From Thalassospira profundimaris (GTDB lineage: Bacteria > Pseudomonadota > Alphaproteobacteria > Rhodospirillales > Thalassospiraceae): a stretch of DNA of 64,000 nt. This document shows positions 61,813 to 64,000 of this stretch, in pieces. A model generated the notes under the pieces. It worked only from the letters and a program-made list of their open reading frames with translations, did no database searches and was not told the DNA's origin. How positions within the stretch are numbered: the stretch's first letter is position 1; each line of letters opens with the position of its first letter. A program made the translations under genes and the position numbers. The stretch covers positions 1 to 64,000 of the forward strand of contig NZ_JPWI01000007.1 of the NCBI RefSeq assembly GCF_003326795.1, written 5' to 3'.

Positions 61813-63162
61813 TCATTTCATGACAGCACTGGCGGCTTTGGACATTGCGTTAAAGCTATCTGACATTGCCGAGAACATGATTTCCTGAATCTTTTCGCCC
61901 TCGGCAACGCTGCTTTCGACATAGCGCGTCAGAATTTTCGATTGCAGTTCCTGAATGTCGGACAGGCTTTCAGCCTTGGTTAGCGCATCAAGATCATCCT
62001 GAGATGCCTCGATCTCGCGCTGCATCCAGGCTGCAAGCTCTGCACCAATACCACCAGTTTTCTCGAACACAGTCCTGGAAGCCAGCCAAGTTTCTTCCAG
62101 ATTTTTCTGGTGCATATCGACCAATTCTTCACATTGGGCCGCAATGCGCGATCCGGCATCAGAAATCACGTCCGACTGCCCGGTCATTGCATCAAACAGC
62201 TTGGCAAACGCATCGTTTGCGACAGCTACGCTTTCTTCAAGCGCATCATTTCCGGCTTCGACGATCGCGTCAATTTCGGGCGCTTTCCAGAGCTCCAGAT
62301 AACTTTCCATCGCATCGGGCGCCATGAACATCTGACCAAACCCGAACAGATCATCCCCTTTTGGCGCAGCGGGTTTCGAAGCCTGCTTCGGCGCCTCCTC
62401 CTTGCTTGCAACCGGCTTTTCGGCCGACTTGCTAGCAGATTTTGCAACAGACGGGGCCTCTGCGGGAACCTTTTTCGGGGCCGTGGCTTTTTTCGGGGTG
62501 GTCGAGGCTGTTGCTTTCTTGGTCTCAGTTGCGGACTTGCTTGTCGTAGTCACAGTGCTGGCCCTTTCAGTTTCAGAAGACGTTACCGGCTTGGACGAGG
62601 ATGCAGCGGTGGCTGTTGCAACCGGTTCCGGTTTGACATCAGATTTCGCCTGAACAACGGCTGGTTTCGACGCTGGCCTGGATGACGACTTGGGAACAGC
62701 CGTCACAGGGGCAACCTTTTTGGTCGCCGACGTTACTTTTGAGGCTGCCACCTTGCTCGGCGTAGCCTTCACGGCGGGCTCGGGCACAGAAGGTGCATTT
62801 TCAGTCAGCTTGACTGGCGCTGGCGCTGGCGCCCCTGCCTCATCAATCGTGGTGCCCGATACCGAAGCACCATCCTTTGCCGTTACCGGGGCGTTCTTTG
62901 GCGTCGAAACATCTTCCACAACGGCATCGCTTTTGGGCACAGGAGCATCATCTACCTGCTTTGCCGCGGCTTCTATCTCTGACGAGGTCATCACCACCCG
63001 CTTGGCTGGCAGCTCTGCACCTGTCGAAGCAGTACCGGTGGTCGATTTTGATACTTGCCCGGAAGCTACAGATGACACCGGTGCTGCGGGCGCTGTGGCC
63101 CTGGCGGGAGCAGGTGCTTTTTTACCTGATTTCCCAGAGGTCTTTTGTTTTGAAACAGCCAT
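61813..63162 (-). CDS. Phasin-family protein with long Ala/Pro/Lys-rich tail
   Basis: A 449-residue protein. Residues about 1-270 are of low complexity, rich in Ala, Lys, Pro, Ser, Thr and Val, like histone H1-like and PhaF-type tails. The last 175 residues are helical: the phasin pattern FGFGQMFMAPDAMESYLELW, then AVANDAFAKLFDAMTGQSDVISD and EMFSAMSDSFNAM. Phasins coat polyhydroxyalkanoate granules, and the basic tail may bind DNA or other proteins. I chose the ATG at 63162 with GGAGACA upstream. The start at 63213 is less likely. Order is tail first and phasin second, the reverse of Pseudomonas PhaF. Confidence 0.75.
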   Translation of the reverse strand: MAVSKQKTSGKSGKKAPAPARATAPAAPVSSVASGQVSKSTTGTASTGAELPAKRVVMTSSEIEAAAKQVDDAPVPKSDAVVEDVSTPKNAPVTAKDGASVSGTTIDEAGAPAPAPVKLTENAPSVPEPAVKATPSKVAASKVTSATKKVAPVTAVPKSSSRPASKPAVVQAKSDVKPEPVATATAASSSKPVTSSETERASTVTTTSKSATETKKATASTTPKKATAPKKVPAEAPSVAKSASKSAEKPVASKEEAPKQASKPAAPKGDDLFGFGQMFMAPDAMESYLELWKAPEIDAIVEAGNDALEESVAVANDAFAKLFDAMTGQSDVISDAGSRIAAQCEELVDMHQKNLEETWLASRTVFEKTGGIGAELAAWMQREIEASQDDLDALTKAESLSDIQELQSKILTRYVESSVAEGEKIQEIMFSAMSDSFNAMSKAASAVMK

Positions 63163-63402
63163 TGTCTCCAACCTCATACTTGCCGGGGCGAACGCCCCAA
63201 ATTCATGCTGCATCGCAACATAACCCTAGATGGAATTCCCCCCAAAGGTCAAGCACAGTTTGGTAACAAAACAGCGACCCAGTCACAGCATCCGTATTTG
63301 GAAACGTTACAAATTCGTGCCCGGACGTTGCTGCGCCGACAAAAGATCAGCAGCAACAAAGTTCTAGCGACAAACTTGATTTCGCAATGCGGCATAAATG
63401 CA

Positions 63403-63433
63403 AACGGGGATGCATCTTCATGCATCCCCGTTT
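63403..63433 (-). terminator. Terminator of the downstream-edge gene
   Basis: AAACGGGGATGCAT pairs with ATGCATCCCCGTTT around a short loop, right after the stop at 63461 on the minus strand. Confidence 0.75.
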
Positions 63434-63460
63434 GAAGACATTTCCAATCCGGTCCACGCC

Positions 63461-64000
63461 TTAGCGCAGCATATTTCCACGCACAGTCCGGTAAAATGTA
63501 CCAGACTCGCTATTTTGAATGGTTTGAAGCTGTGCAGCTGATTGCGAACGCGCTTTATCCTTCGCTGGCGGCTCCGGCAGCTTTGTTTCGATGCTCGACA
63601 AATTCGTTAACACGGCCGGGAACGTAAGTGCGCGCAAATCATCAACGCCGGACATCCATGTCCCCAGCGTTACGTAGCCAGATGAGCATCCAAGTGCGAC
63701 CCAGTAAAAATCATCGGAATATAATCGGACACCATCGCGGCCCTGCTGGGTTCCAAATCCGTCCTTTTGCAAGGCATCGGTGACCGCGAGATAGTCATCG
63801 CGTCCGATCACATCAACACTCTGCTCTCCCCCGAACACTCCCAAAGGCGCATTGATCTCGACATTGATTTCACTGACCTGAGCAGGTCCGAACACACGCG
63901 TTGTCAGATCGAATTGCTGGTTGCCAGCTTTGGGCTCAAGCTCGAAGACACGAACTTCTTTATAGTAGTCGGCATTATAGATGATGCGAATCCGGCCCTC
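63461..64000 (-). CDS. Hypothetical protein, N-terminus outside the window
   Basis: The reading frame is open from the right edge at 64000 to TAA at 63461, giving 179 residues of the C-terminal part. It is beta-rich at first (RIRIIYNADYYKEVRVFELE), then mixed, with VNAPLGVFGGEQ-like strands, and ends in a polar tail rich in Gln, Ala and Ser. A GTG at 63895 is in frame but is not the start, because the frame continues upstream without a stop. No family is recognised. A strong terminator follows. Confidence 0.7.
   Translation of the reverse strand, partial: EGRIRIIYNADYYKEVRVFELEPKAGNQQFDLTTRVFGPAQVSEINVEINAPLGVFGGEQSVDVIGRDDYLAVTDALQKDGFGTQQGRDGVRLYSDDFYWVALGCSSGYVTLGTWMSGVDDLRALTFPAVLTNLSSIETKLPEPPAKDKARSQSAAQLQTIQNSESGTFYRTVRGNMLR

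Noticed and set aside
62200..63160. Antisense frames rich in Gly/Ala/Val opposite the phasin gene
   Set aside because: They mirror the Ala/Pro/Lys codons of the phasin tail and have no start signals or family pattern.

Overview
The window reads as a chromosomal segment of an alphaproteobacterium, most likely a Rhodospirillales member close to Thalassospira. This placement is inferred from protein style and synteny (clpS-clpA next to a phasin, accB-accC after an aroQ-like gene, a thiS-thiG fusion, RNase E with an acidic insert in its S1 domain and a C-terminal GWW motif). No 16S gene is present. Most genes are densely packed, G+C-rich housekeeping genes. Two visibly A+T-richer spots, about 300-960 and 29,800-30,770, look acquired.

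Layout. 1-1,240: end of an SRPBCC/AHSA1-type gene, an A+T-rich stretch with an orphan membrane protein, then a CAT-anticodon tRNA whose 3' end is copied imperfectly 201 bp away. 1,408-3,374: mnmA and tenA. 3,424-11,676 (minus strand): a complete iron-sulfur assembly operon, cysE-iscR-cysteine desulfurase-iscS-iscU-iscA-hscB-hscA-fdx-iscX. It has a good promoter overlapped by an IscR type-1-like box and ends at a strong terminator. CysE supplies cysteine precursor, the desulfurases release sulfur onto IscU, HscA/HscB and ferredoxin help transfer clusters, and IscR closes the feedback loop. 11,780-25,660: alpha/beta hydrolase, anmK, tyrS, a giant AsmA-like protein, glnE, bcp, a degenerate HPt plus receiver protein, a ferritin-like protein and a zinc alcohol dehydrogenase. 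25,749-29,577: GST, an ogt / Ada-AlkA alkylation repair pair, a deaminase and a small orphan.

29,826-30,773: a low-G+C orphan joining a zinc ribbon to a nucleoside-deoxyribosyltransferase-like domain. 30,837-41,575: prfB with its programmed frameshift, phoD behind Pho-box-like repeats, the class A PBP gene, an N-acetylmuramoyl-L-alanine amidase and rne. 41,694-47,563: a membrane protein overlapping an aminotransferase, a GGT-like lipoprotein lacking the catalytic Thr motif, a BepA-like M48 protease, a lipoprotein and a DsbA-like protein. 47,693-55,317: thiSG, a deleted aroQ, accB, accC, aat, two GNAT-type proteins and serA. 55,388-64,000: a chemoreceptor with a periplasmic partner, a predicted small RNA, clpA, clpS, a phasin with a long basic tail and a protein running off the end.

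The most striking item is at 57,907-58,189. A roughly 108-nt structured minus-strand RNA ends in an intrinsic terminator, has a sigma-54 -24/-12 promoter, and carries tandem TTGCA-N3-TGCAA dyads 105-150 bp upstream. This is the architecture of the Vibrio Qrr small RNAs driven by LuxO, in an organism where that system is not expected.
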